From Actinomucor elegans (taxonomy: Eukaryota; Mucoromycota; Mucoromycetes; Mucorales; Mucoraceae), in assembly GCA_026027325.1 (NCBI GenBank), contig JAMSLZ010000005.1, forward strand, positions 1,736,001 through 1,800,000: DNA of 64,000 bases, written 5' to 3'. Position numbers and translations under genes: made by a program. This document shows, in pieces, positions 44,329 through 56,029 of this stretch (position 1 is the first letter of the stretch; the number at the start of each line of letters is the position of its first letter). The notes under the pieces were generated by a model. It worked only from the letters and a program-made list of their open reading frames with translations. It was not told where the DNA came from and searched no databases.

Positions 44329-44689
44329 AACAAAGATCACTTGGCTCTCGTGTAATAATTCCAATACTTCATAAATTCGTATCTACATTATACTATGCGT
44401 AACTCCATTAATAAAACAGCATTTTTATTCTTGTTTTAATTTATCTCTACTTGATTTACTTCAATACATCAGAATCCATGCCAAACGCATTATCCATTAA
44501 TATATGTTAACGGTTTGGTCTTTGGTACGTTCGTTAAATATTTTAAAAAAGTAAGGTAAATGTTTTTTTATTATTCGGACACGGGGGGTCAATTGTACGT
44601 ATAAAGAAAGGTTAGCCTAATTAGTTAAAGTTAAGTTGGTGAATCCAGGAACGACGATTGCATCGGTGAATTGAATTGTTTTACAATAA

Positions 44690-45100
44690 CTGATGTATGA
44701 CTATGTACGGCGCAAAAAATATCCTCTAGTCTCCTACAACCAATTACGCCTACCTTTGGTCCAAGGAGATCTGGAGTTATTGATGCCAGTAACACAACAT
44801 ATGATCTTACAGCTTCGACATCTTCGCCATCTATTCTTCAACTTGTCTACACCTTTGCTAGTTCAGCCACTCTTGTGGTACCACTTGTCAATTATCACCA
44901 ATAACAAAATTCCAACAACACTGTCATTCTTTGTACCTGAATTGAGGAATTATGAAATTAATCGTTCAATTTCCTTTGGCCAGTTTTATTACCAACCTGA
45001 TTTCTCCAATTTGTCAGTCCAGGCTATTCTACGAATATCTCTGCACTGCTTGTTTACCTCAATTCCCGAAAATTATTGGCTGTACTGATATGCCTCTTTC
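44690..45100 (+). pseudogene. LINE reverse transcriptase C-terminal remnant
   Basis: The frame from 44693 reads VSYNQLRLPLVQGDLELL...QHMILQLRHLRHLF. This resembles the post-RT segment of fungal L1-like LINE proteins (pattern xSYxxLxxPxxxGGLGLL...QxxALQLRWL). Two Gly positions are replaced, the frame breaks after 45088, and no endonuclease or RT palm is found. I judge it a decayed fragment; assignment rests on pattern memory only. Confidence 0.5.
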
Positions 45101-46397
45101 CCGACTTATCAATTCCTTACAAATAGTCAACGGCTATGAATCCAAGAACCAGGAGAATACGGAGATAAGCCCAGACTTTGCAACCAACTTAAAAAAAAAC
45201 AAATACTAGAGCACAGAACGATGAAATTACAACCTTATATATGGAGGTTCATCGTAAACGATATTGCCCAGGAGATGCTGGATAGAAATGATGATCTGCT
45301 ACTTAAATTATTCCAACAAGTGTAACTATGACAGCGATACCAATTGAGTACTTTTAATTATACATGATCTTAAAATTCGAAAAGTGGCTCTGTTGCTACC
45401 AGAAAAATTCCTGGAACACTTTTGGCCTACTCCCATGCTTCTATAAGCACGTAATCTATGACATAGTGTCCTGAGCAAAAAAATCCCTCATACTAAATAT
45501 CTATATGAAAACGGGAAAGTATATAGCCCAGTATATTCATTATGCCAAAAACAAGACGGTTCTTCAGTCTAATTATCCTCGAAAAATGCAAATCTGGAAT
45601 GGAATTCTACACCAATAATTTTCCACCAATGAGATAATGGGTGAAGATATAACAAGTATCTCATAAATCTTCAATCTCCTTTTCATCATCATTCTGTTCT
45701 ATATATCCCTCTTATTGTATCAGTGTTTATAACTTTATGGTATATATGGCTTAACTACTGGAAATGCATGGACGAACACACTCCCTTCCAGAATGATAAA
45801 CTGTATCAAAAATTCAATCGCAAATCTCGATTCTGTTAACCAAACGCCAATTAAAGTATAGTTTCTTTAATTCATACAATTGCACCTTTATTCTATTATT
45901 CATATTTTTTATGCACTTTTATATTTCATATTCATGTCATCCCTATGCATGATGTGTGACTTTACGGTAATAAAAACTTGATTTACAAAAAAAAAAAAAT
46001 ATAGAGGTGACTAGATAGGAATCTTGTCATTGGGTTTGAACTTGTTATAGTGTATCGTATTTAATACTTTATGAAGCTGGTATGCCATAGTTACTAGTTG
46101 TTATATACGATATAATAATTGGTATCGTCAAATAAACGGTGCGAAATCAAGTATTTATGTAGTGATCAAGGATAGGATATATAGTTTGTATATATCATAT
46201 ATCATACCTCTATCTTTTTTTTTTTGCTCTCTCTCGCGTCTTACTGTTTGATAATGCCACAAAAAAAAGGGAAGCTCATCTGATATATTTTTTTTAATAA
46301 AAGATTGTTTTCTCACATGGGAAATGTACACAAATAAAACAATAAGTATCGATTGACAAGACTTCCAAGACAGTGAAACCAATACTCTGTGACTTTT
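45101..46397. other. Non-coding or degenerate region
   Basis: Frames are broken throughout. The first few hundred bases may continue the decayed LINE. The last 250 bases lie 3' of the PD-(D/E)XK gene and contain a T-run on the plus strand. Confidence 0.5.
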
Positions 46398-47512
46398 TTA
46401 ATGATTCATGACACGATTTCCGAAGTTAGCTCGTAAGCTTGTGCCAGTTGAATATCGCTTGAACAGTCCTTCATCATGGCCCCGCTTCAAACAATCATTC
46501 CAGTCAATCCTGCCCATCAGATTTGTTCGGTACTGACGGATGAAAGCTGCTTCCTGTTCGGGTGTCGTAGAAGACTCAGCGGCTTCTGACGATAAAGGAA
46601 GTTTGGCAGGGATTTCTAATGACGAATCGCTATCCGTCTCGACCATACTAAATTTGCGTTTCATTTTGGAGTTGTATTGACGGGCACGGCCAATGATCTG
46701 GCACGCTTTTCGAGATCCAGGGATATCTTTGATTGCATTATTGATTCGATTGTATAGTTTCTCATGCGTATCACAGACATCGTTAATTGTCTTCAGAAAG
46801 TTGTCTTCATAAGTTTCGTCCTCCTCGCATAACATCATAATGAGCTGGTACAAACTCTTGATCGTTGAATCATGCGCATGTGTGTGCGAGTGCAAAGATG
46901 GTTGCTGTTGCGAGAAAAACAAGGATAAAGCTTGGAGCGGATCGAGGACGGTATCATCATCATCAGGAGCGTCATTTGAGACAAGATAGCAGTTGCTGGC
47001 CCATTCAGCGCATGGAAAAAACTTCAACCAAGGCTTCTCATCACATGGTTGAAATTTTGCCAAAAGATTTCGAGGTGCAGTTTTGTCAATACAAAAATTA
47101 AAATCATAGGCAAGGGATAGTTAGGGTAAAGGTTAGTAACGTTTAGGCTGTACTGAATCAATCTTCTGATAAGCTCCTCATTTATCTTTTTTTGGACTTC
47201 AATTAAGATTGGCGGCAATGATGTTTGAATGCTCAATCGTGGTGTGTAAAGAACATCGCATCGCATTCCGTTCTTCCATTCCGTGCCTGCGCTACAGTAT
47301 GTGCCGTTTGAAACATCAAGCAGAGACCGCGCAATAATGTCAATAGTTGTTTGAGTTTTAAGTATGCGTTTGCTCGGTAAATCCATTCCAGGTAGATAAT
47401 TCAAGGGTAACCCAAAAGTCAACAAATCATTGTCTACTGTTTCTGCACCTATAAACGTGGATGAATGCACTGCACTTGCCAGTTTGACATTTTTACCTTC
47501 GTTGGTTGTCAT
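46398..47512 (-). CDS. PD-(D/E)XK nuclease-like repeat-associated protein (one frameshift)
   Basis: Two minus-strand frames (47512 to about 47097, and about 47093 to 46398) form one 371-aa protein if a single missing T is allowed in the T5 run at 47093-47097. Without this the frame closes at 47024. The N-terminal domain has MRCDVLY (Asp86) and ILIEVQKK (Glu105, Gln107), the D...ExQ core of Rpn/PDDEXK-type nucleases. It is followed by WASNCYLVS, LDPLQALSLFF, a nuclear-signal-like KMKRKF segment and a C-terminal WNDCLKRGHDEGLFKRYSTGTSLR. Catalytic activity is an inference. Satellite 9-mers begin 45 bp upstream of the ATG. It is either a young pseudogene or a sequencing error at a homopolymer. 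Confidence 0.75.
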
Positions 47513-47556
47513 TATGATATTTAGATTGAAAGACGAAAAAAATAAAAACGATGGGC

Positions 47557-47742
47557 ACTCAATACGCCAAATGCATTAAATACGCCAAATACGCCAAATA
47601 CGCCAAATACACCAAATACGCCAAATACACCAAATACGCCAAATACGCCAAATACGCCAAATACGTCAAATACGTCAAATACGCTTAACACGCCAAATAC
47701 TCCAAATACGCGTTTAATACGCTTAATACACTAAATATGCGT
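47557..47742 (+). repeat. 9-bp satellite array beside PD-(D/E)XK gene
   Basis: About 19 units, more diverged than the main arrays (TACGCCAAA, TACACCAAA, TACGTCAAA), immediately upstream of the nuclease-like gene, which reads leftwards. Confidence 0.93.
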
Positions 47743-47751
47743 GCGATGACT

Positions 47752-48187
47752 TTGTTCTTCAAGCACTGCTGTGTTCGTTACTATATTTCCATGGACATCT
47801 TCATATAAAAATGGGAATGCCATAACAGCAGAATCCGTAGGCATGGACTGCACGAATATGAACACTCAATTGTTTTGCTGCAACAGAAACAATTGAGCAT
47901 TTACTAAAAAATGGATGAAAAAATCTAGTTTTCTCGTCGTCAGAGTAAACTATATAGTGTCACTTATTGTACAACTTTGTGTCAACCTCTTTACTTTTCC
48001 CTTCATCTGCAGCTACATGCATTATAGGATTAGAAGGTATTTCTGGTGGCTTATTCATTAAGAATTGAGCACGGGGGCTTATTGTTTCGGTGGTGAACAA
48101 CTCCATCAACAACAAAATCCATCGGCTCAATTCCATGCTCATCAACATAGTCCTGTTCATCTTTGTAAAAAAAAACTGCTTACTCAT
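47752..48187 (-). pseudogene. Tc1/mariner-type transposase N-terminal remnant
   Basis: The 75-codon frame from 48187 and its continuation past a stop reads YSDDEKTRFFHPFFSKCS followed by AAKQLSVHIRA. This resembles the helix-turn-helix N-terminus of Mucorales Tc1/IS630-type transposases (YxDexKxxFFxLxFEKClSxxxAAxQLGIxxRT). No DDE catalytic region follows; the sequence runs into the satellite. Assignment rests on pattern similarity only. Confidence 0.45.
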
Positions 48188-48973
48188 TTTGAATGTTTGT
48201 AAAATAAAATAAAAAAACTATAAATTAGAAAGAGAAAAAAAAAATAGCAATTACTAAACGACAACAAGGCTAATGAAATGTGAATACGACTTCATTTATG
48301 GATTAACTGATCATTTTTTGGACATCAAATTCCAAAACAACGACCTTACTTTTTGAAATGATTGTAAGGTTTGAGACTTTCATTAGGAACACAAAGCTAT
48401 ATTTTGCACTTGTCACCCCTAATATTGTAATTTCTTTTCCTTAAGCTCAAAATTAAGTCCATTTCTTCAAAAAATGCAATTATTTAACACAGATCTTTGG
48501 CAATTTCGGTGTACTATCTAATCGATTTAATTGTTCATGCTCGAAATGACCAACTATATTTGATAGATCTTGCATTTGACTTCTAATTCCTCGTTTTATT
48601 AAATGACATGTACACATTTAAAATTTCCTGGCCTTTTAGTCATGGTTTGCTTTTACTTTGGGAAAATTACTGTGGTTTTCGCGGGAAAAAGTACTTCCAG
48701 AGCTAGTACAACCGATGGATCAATATCGCAACCAATAAACTGGAAGACTCAATATGCACAACAATGTAAACTCTTATTAGTTGATTTCTCTTTTCGTTGC
48801 ACGCTCCAACTAAAAAAATAAAAAAATAAAAAAATAAAACCCCATACCTATATTTACCCCACATCTTTTTTGCTACTATTGTTGACTATTAAAACCAACC
48901 TTTTCTCGGGTGTAAACTTTCTTTTCTTTATTGTCTAAACACACCTCTCTCTCTTTTTTTTGGGTAATCTCAT
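48188..48973. other. Intergenic, acyltransferase promoter
   Basis: AT-rich, with a pyrimidine-rich leader (about 48890-48965) before the acyltransferase start. An open frame at 48603-48821 has no recognisable motif and is not supported. Confidence 0.55.
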
Positions 48974-51900
48974 ATGGGAATCAGCAGCAAAACAGAAAAG
49001 CGCCTACAAGAGCTTGTGGAGGAATACAAAAATTCTGGAGACGACTATGCTGTAGAAAATCCTCGCGCGCTAAAGATTCACGTCAAACGTGATTTAACTG
49101 AAAGAGAACATCGTAATGTCGTGTAAATATTGCAGACACTGCTTTATAACTATATGTAAGCTAACTGCAGAATAGCGAAAAAGAACCTCGAAGAATAAGA
49201 GAAGATCCAGTTGCGTTCATGCTGAATATTGGATTGTATTATCAGGGCACGGTAACAATAGCAAACCAACCTGAAAATATCGAGAATAAAATGACTAATG
49301 CGTTATTGAAAAAGGGCTGGCGTGGTTATAAAAACTACATTGGCTCAAAGATTCTCTATCCTGGGTACTCTGCCAAGATGAGACAAATTGTAATGGATAG
49401 TAAAAGAGGTAATTGCCATTGAACTTTTTGTTATATTTGCTTTGACTAACCTTTGCCATTCTTTTTAGTCCAAGAAATCATTAACCTTCTTGCCGATCGT
49501 CAGACAGAAATCTTGGTTGCACAGAAGAAATGGAAGAAAAATGATAAACGGATTGAAAAGCAACGAAAGGCCTTGAGAAAGGAACTAGAAGTGGTAGCTA
49601 AAGCAATCACTGAAAAGGCAGTTGCTACAGTAGACAGTCTTCGAACATTAAGGTAGTGCATGCATTTATGAAAAAAGAAGGTGGGTTAGGCTGACGTTGA
49701 TGTATAGATTCTTTGCATTCATTGTCAACAACATCCTTGTACGATTATATCATCAGGGTGTTCATATAAGAGAAAGTGAATGGGTTGAGGTAGTGCATTA
49801 ATAGTTGCCTCAGAGTATAAAAGCTAATCACTTTTTATTAGCTTAAAAGAGTCGCATTGATTGCTCAAGAAAAGAAAGAGTCTCTTATTTTCTTGCCATC
49901 CCATAAATCACACATCGATTACTTGGTTGTATCATATTTAATGTTCAGATTAGGTATTTAGTCAGTCTACAATCTTACTAGCAGTATCTAGAATATGTTA
50001 TCCATAGGTATCCAAATCCCTCATATTGTAGCTGGTGATAATCTGGATATGCCAGTAGTTGGCAAGTTGCTCAAAGCGTCTGGAGCTGTATTCATTCGTA
50101 GAGAATGGGGTGGTGATGAACTGTACAAGACAATTTTGGAAGAATACATGGCTACCTTGTTGGCACAAGGCAGTAAGTAATACATTTGCTTGCAGTAGAT
50201 GCCTACCATCCCTATTAACATTATACCATAGTGAACTTTGAATGCTTTGTTGAAGGCACACGCTCTAGATTAGGCAAATTGCTTCAACCAAAGCTAGGCG
50301 TCGTAAAAATTATTTTAGATGCATTGATTGATAACAGGTTCTCTGACTGTCATATTGTGCCTATTTCTTTGGGCTATGACAAGATTATCGAAACATCAAG
50401 TTATGCAACTGAGCTATTAGGCACTCCTAAGGAAAAAGAAAGTCTATGGTAAGATATGACATTGTTACTATTTATGTATAAATGGTGGTCAATATTAATG
50501 GGAATTCTATAGGGGCGTTCTCACAAACAGTAGACTTCTGCAGCTCAAATGGGGTCGTGTTGATGGTATGTACGCTAGGAGTCTTATTAAAAAAAAACTT
50601 GAATGTCTCATTGCTTTCTAGTTCGTTTGGGCAAACCTTACTCTTTAAGAAAGTGGTTGAATGATCAAATTAAAATGAGAGGGTAAGCGCCTATATTCGG
50701 TCATCATCTACAATGCTTAATCTCTAGAATCAGCCCGATAGATGTATCAGAACCAAACCAAAAGGCTGTACTCATGAAGTCACTAGGATACAGAGTTCTT
50801 GCTGATATCGTAAGTTATACCCTTGTGTGTTTCTCAAAACTGATGACTAAAATACCTCCTTTTTTTAATATTTTAGAATTCCATTTCTGTAGTTATGCCA
50901 TCTGCCCTAGTAGGCACTGTTATCTTGACTTTAAGAGGAAGAGGCGTCGGTAGAAGTGAACTAATTCGACGCGTAGATTGGTTAAAAAAGATCATTGAGG
51001 ATAAAGGTGGCCAAGTATCTGAGTTTCACGATATGTCCACAGGAGAAATTGTTGACAAGTAACGTAGATTATGTAACGTCCAATCAATGATAAACTAACC
51101 GCTTTGTACGATGTAGAACCGTGGTGATTCATAAGGACTTGATTGGTGAGAGAAAGGGAAAGGACATAGTTGAACCTACCTTCTATCCAATCGCCGCTTT
51201 CGAGTTATCTTACTATCGTAATCAAGTCATTCATCTCTTTGTCGAAGAAGCTATTGTTTGTGCTGCTTTGTATTCCGTAGTCAAAAAAGGCGGTGGCAAG
51301 CCTTTGCAGCGTATGCAATATGCAGATCTTCTTGACGAAATTTCTTTCCTATCCAGCCTTTTAAAATTGGATATGATTTACAAACCTGGAGGTGTTGAGA
51401 GCAATACAAGACGTACTATGCAATGGCTTGCTGATAACAACGTGATTGAAGTGAGTGAAGAAGGTTGGGTTGGCTTAGCAGATTTGGAGAGACAATGTGG
51501 CCGAGAAAACTATGGTAAATCAGGATCAAGTATCGCATTGAATGTAAATACTAATTGAGTTTTGCAGATTTCCTCTGTTTCTTGATTTGGCCTTTTATCG
51601 AGTCATACTGGCTAGCCGCCGTCAGTCTATTCACGTTAGCTCCACCTAGTATAGTTGCCGGCCAGAACCCTATATGGGTAGATAGTAAACTATTTGCCAA
51701 TAGAACTCAGTCTCTTGGTAAGACATTATACTATCAAGGTGATTTGAGTTATCTGGAGGCTGTCAATAAGGAAACACTGAATAATGCGTTTGTACGCTAC
51801 GAAGAACAGAATATCTTGTTAAAGAGACGCCACCTAAATCCCAAGCCCTGGTCTGAAGTGGCAGTTAGTCCAGATTATACCCCAGAAAGACAAAACGGTG

Positions 51901-52154
51901 CATTGATACCCAGAGGACATCTATGGGAACTTGTAGAACGTATAGGTAGATTTAGAAGAGAAGGCAAGAATAGAAGAGACAATGCAACAGGTTTATATAT
52001 ATATACTTTATAAATCTTGTATGGTATTAACATTTTCTTATTAGTGAGTACAAGAGTACTTCGCATGGCGGATATACTAGGAGAGGACAATGCTATTCCC
52101 ACTGCTAACCAAAAGGCTATTGCCAAGAAGAATGAAAACAAAGCTAAAATATAA
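48974..52154 (+). CDS. Glycerol-3-phosphate/DHAP O-acyltransferase (PlsB/GPAT family)
   Basis: Fourteen exons: 48974-49120, 49171-49408, 49469-49652, 49708-49789, 49842-49953, 50008-50172, 50232-50448, 50513-50565, 50622-50682, 50728-50809, 50877-51058, 51117-51514, 51568-51990, 52045-52154; 817 aa, phases close. Acyltransferase blocks: HKSHID (H238-x4-D243), GAVFIRREWG, FVEGTRSR (315-322) and VPISLGYDKI. Length and block order fit the GPAM/GNPAT (PlsB-like) branch. It transfers an acyl chain to the sn-1 position of glycerol-3-phosphate or dihydroxyacetone phosphate, the first step of glycerolipid or ether-lipid synthesis. Which acceptor it uses cannot be told. The first donor (GTGTAA) is non-standard beyond GT. 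Confidence 0.93.
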
Positions 52155-54712
52155 AAATTATAATATTGTTTAATTCAACATATTTTTTTGAGTCGTCTTT
52201 AGTATAATCATACTAGTCTTTACTGCCCTCAGTGTAGTTTATGTAGGCCGAGAGCACCACGCATATATGATGGTGCTTGTATGCGCTTTTATTAAGAAAG
52301 GTTAATATCATATTAGGTTTTTTTGATCGTCTTATGTCTACGTCTTTGAATAACAAACAAGGTAGAAACAGTTTCACCATATATATCCTAAGCTTTAATG
52401 TTGTGTTTTATTCTATAATATCAAGTAAAACGATCTGTCGAATTAACTTTACTATACCTGAAATAACTATGCTATGGCGATTGAAGGGAAGGAACATGTA
52501 ACACAGATAAACAGTGAAGCACATAAATAAGAGGTTGGATCCTTTTTATATAGATAATATTTCTTCTAGAACACTTTTATTCTTTTCATACCAATTAAGT
52601 TGCACATAAACACGGTATATAAAAATAATAATACCTATAGCAAAATTACTGTATTCTATTATCAACACCAAGATGACAATACCACCGAAGCGCCCTCAGA
52701 AATCAATTGAAAGATTGCTATTTGATAATATTTTCCCTGTTAAGAAAAATGAACAGAATCAATATCAATCATCATCAGAATAGCAAAATTATGTAGATTG
52801 TGACTTTGAGTTATGCTTAGAATAGCTCTTTATAGCAAATATTCTAGGCAATACATATTATCAGAGGAAGAAGTTTCCAATATAATGGTTGAAGGTTTTT
52901 GTAAACCTTCAAGTAGCGTTAAGGAACAATAGAAAAAATTCGGGTTTTATTATACATTTTCGTCAAGAGTTTAAGCCATAACAAAGAGTTGAGCTGTTGA
53001 TCAACTCCTGAGGAAAACTTGAACTTATTTTTCGAGTGCCAAGTTTACTGCCATCGAAAGTCTGATTCAATGCCAAAAGTCCTCAAATGATGGCTGTCCT
53101 TGTGGGCTGTGCAGTGAAACGCTTGGTGTTATAATGGTTCCTAGGCTGCTCCCATCAATCTCGACTTGGTCAAAGATTAATGCAAAGCATATCAAGCCAA
53201 TTCTCTACTGTATTACGTTCACCCTTAAAGATTTGCAAGGTTGAACCAACCCCATATATTCAAAACAGGTGGCGATGGTCTTTTACGAGTAAGCGCGCAA
53301 CAAGTCGGACGACCCAGTGTTGAGTAATATGCAGTCATTGATCATTCATCAATCTTAATTTTGTCTTCGTTATTATACTTCCAATGTGCTTCATCTTTAA
53401 CAGCAGTAGCACGCATGGGACAGATTGAATTCTATCTCATTAGAGTATTTGACCGCAGGTAAAACAGAAACGATACAACCTATGGATGACCTTAACTTAG
53501 GCCATTGAGTCATGGGGTATTATGCCGGTGCTTGGAAGTACTTTGGTTTAAACCGGGATTGCTAATTATCGGACACTGTACCTTCATTGGACATGAAGCA
53601 AATAGAGTAATTATCCCTTAAGCCCCATGATGCCCGATCAGCACAATCTCTACAACTTGGCAAACCTTGCATGCTATGTAAAATGCTCTACTCGGACAGC
53701 CCCTTCCGACAATATTTTCAATACGGAAGTTCTGCATCTATAACTGCAGCATAAACCAAGTTCCTTTGTGGTCATTACTGTCAAATCACAAAAGAATCGA
53801 TCCATTAATTCTCACAATTACTAAAGTACACTACCATATCTGAGTCCTACCTTCTTTGCTGCAACTCAATACGTCTTATTATACTATATCAACTCACAAA
53901 CCCGCAGTAACCCTTCTTCTGCTTCACAGCATACCTATTAATTATCTTCAGGCAAATATGGAATTACTACAAGCTATATAGCATCTCAGATTGCTAGGTT
54001 GCGATCAAAGCACATACCGCAATGTGTTTTTCTCGCTATTCATAATGTGTCAAAGCGTATCTTTCAGTACAATAATATCACTCTGATAAGGCAATTCAAG
54101 ACCATATGCAGAAGAGCAGCTTTCAGTCGATTTCATGCTGTTCATGAGTATACGCAAGCGTACATTTATAATATTTTCAAAATGAAAACTTATGCGTAAA
54201 AGTTACAGGACCAGTATATTGCACGAATGAATACCAATCAGTGTATCTTCTAATCAGCATCATAGTAATAGTAACTTTCAGCTACTCTGTACTACTCAAC
54301 GTGATTACCCGTTACAGCTTTTTACCGTGCCACAATGAATGCATTGTCCACATCAAAACCGTTTTACGGTTACAATCGTGTTTAAAAAAGGAGATTGGCA
54401 AATGACGTCCGAAACATCCTTTAAAAAACATTACAAAAACTATAATAATAATAATAATAAAAGTAGCTTCTGGGTAGAATCATAGCTTGGAATGTTTTAG
54501 CAATGTTTTATTAATTAACTGGGGCGATTGATGTGTGGGGTGATATGTATAAAGAAGGATCGTGATATGTATAAAGAAGGAATGGTATAGGAACGAAAGA
54601 CTTACTATGTATAATGTTAAGGATTGAAGAGCGTAAAAAAAAGGTATATACACGTTAAATATGAACAATATAGGAGGATTTAAAAAGGAGTGTCTTTTTT
54701 TTGATGGTAGTA
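52155..54712. other. Long intergenic, possibly decayed repeat
   Basis: 2.6 kb without a convincing gene. A 36-codon ORF (52673-52783, MTIPPKRPQKSIERLL...) follows an AT-rich leader and could be a small gene or first exon, but nothing supports it further. 53000-53900 has more even base composition with many stops in all frames and may be an old transposon. A (AAT)n microsatellite lies at 54441-54460. Confidence 0.5.
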
Positions 54713-56029
54713 TTACATGATGCAGCGTAGAGTCACCTTTTCCAAGCGATTCCATTTGGTGTGCATGATTTGAGTCAGGTCTTGTTCTTTATTGATGAGT
54801 ACAGCCGGTAACATATCAGTTGATTTAGCTGAAGCAAAACTGCAGCAACTACTACTGCTATCGTTAAATAATAACACCACTTGCTCTTTTACATGGACAT
54901 TGCCTCCCATGCTAGGATCGGAAAATTTCTGGGCAATGCGACTACGCAAGTCTTTGAGAGCAATAGTACGAGGTACCTGGATGACAATGATATTGTCGAC
55001 ATCGTATATGACCTTGATCTTGATCGTGCTTTTGATTTGCTGCTGACTGATACTGGGGCTTGGAGTGACGCTAGTAGCACAGGTACTGGTACTAAGGTGG
55101 CTGAATGCAATGCTGCTGGCAGGACTGATGCTGGTTGACTCCGTCAAGGGGTGTTCAGACACAATACAAAGGCTGGATTTACTCTTTTTAAGCTCTTTAG
55201 TATTAGCATGAAAGTTTGTTCGTTGCTGAAAAGAACGCGTGTTTTGAGGACCCACTGGAGTGGACATGGAGGGTTGGGGTGGACATGGTGCGGTTGAATT
55301 GTTACGATGCCAAGATGGGATGATCTTATTGGCAGCCTGGCTGCAGAGTGAAGATAGCCCATTGGTACTAGAAGAAGATGAAGGTGGTGCTCTAGCCAAA
55401 AATGAGGTACAGCGAAGTCGTTTCCATCTGGATTGTGTACTACTCTCTGGATGATCATCCTGTGCTTGTATGTCGGTGTTGTTTACTGGAACATTTTCCT
55501 GTCCGAGTCTATAATCCGCTGCATACTGCTTTTTGAGAAGCTTTTGTTCAAGAGGTTCATACATTAGATCAGATGCTTGAATACCAAAGAACTCCAATAC
55601 TGTAAATGATTCTGTCACTATTGATTGCTTTTGAAATAAGATACTTAGGAATTGATTTAACTCTTCTGCTCTTTGGGCATGCTGCTGCTTGCTTGCAGGA
55701 AGAATGTTCAAACGGTTTTTGATTTTGGGTGGCAATCGTGAACTAGCACGATTTTTGTTATTAGAAAATCGTTCATGCAAGCTTTGTGATAGCTGATAGA
55801 AATCTTCATAGCGTCTTCCAATAAGGTAGACGCGTCTTTTGCCATTGGAATGAACGGGTTCGACCTTGATTGTATACCAAATCTTTTGATCTACACGTTT
55901 ATCAAACGATATAATGGTAGCTGAATCAATTGCGCTAGCCAGCTTTGTATTAGGTCTACTATTGATAGTGCTTGAACTAAAGGAAGGCTTCATTAATAGA
56001 TGAGGTCTTGAAGCAGTTACAGTTGGCAT
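54713..56029 (-). CDS. PX and PB1 domain protein
   Basis: Single exon, 438 aa. A PX phosphoinositide-binding domain spans about residues 35-155, with VYLIGRRYEDFYQL, RLPPKIKNRL and RAEELNQFLSILF. A Ser/Pro/Thr-rich linker follows (about 190-330). A PB1-like ubiquitin-fold domain covers about 335-438 (IKIKVIYDVDNIIVIQVPR, LKDLRSRIAQKF, LFND). This is the PX-PB1 half of the Bem1/Scd2 polarity scaffold or of phagocyte-oxidase p40-type proteins, but no SH3 domain is present. It probably binds phosphatidylinositol phosphates and a PB1 partner at membranes; partner unknown. ATG at 56029 fits the domain start. Confidence 0.88.
   Translation of the reverse strand: MPTVTASRPHLLMKPSFSSSTINSRPNTKLASAIDSATIISFDKRVDQKIWYTIKVEPVHSNGKRRVYLIGRRYEDFYQLSQSLHERFSNNKNRASSRLPPKIKNRLNILPASKQQHAQRAEELNQFLSILFQKQSIVTESFTVLEFFGIQASDLMYEPLEQKLLKKQYAADYRLGQENVPVNNTDIQAQDDHPESSTQSRWKRLRCTSFLARAPPSSSSSTNGLSSLCSQAANKIIPSWHRNNSTAPCPPQPSMSTPVGPQNTRSFQQRTNFHANTKELKKSKSSLCIVSEHPLTESTSISPASSIAFSHLSTSTCATSVTPSPSISQQQIKSTIKIKVIYDVDNIIVIQVPRTIALKDLRSRIAQKFSDPSMGGNVHVKEQVVLLFNDSSSSCCSFASAKSTDMLPAVLINKEQDLTQIMHTKWNRLEKVTLRCIM

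Larger units (their letters stand above)
40005..44391 (+). mobile_element. DIRS-like retrotransposon 2
   Basis: 4.4 kb element of a different family from the first, on the plus strand. 96-bp inverted terminal repeats lie at 40321-40416 and 44233-44328. An internal complementary region (44097-44190) joins the complements of 40005-40031 and 44330-44391. These define termini at about 40005 and 44391. The left arm carries about 285 extra bases (40037-40320) between the outer end and the repeat that have no counterpart on the right. Both long reading frames are intact, so this copy could be active or recently active. Confidence 0.92.

Noticed and set aside
52673..52783. Small 36-codon gene
   Set aside because: Plausible start context but no homology, no conserved neighbour and no splice extension that I could confirm; mentioned only in the intergenic note.
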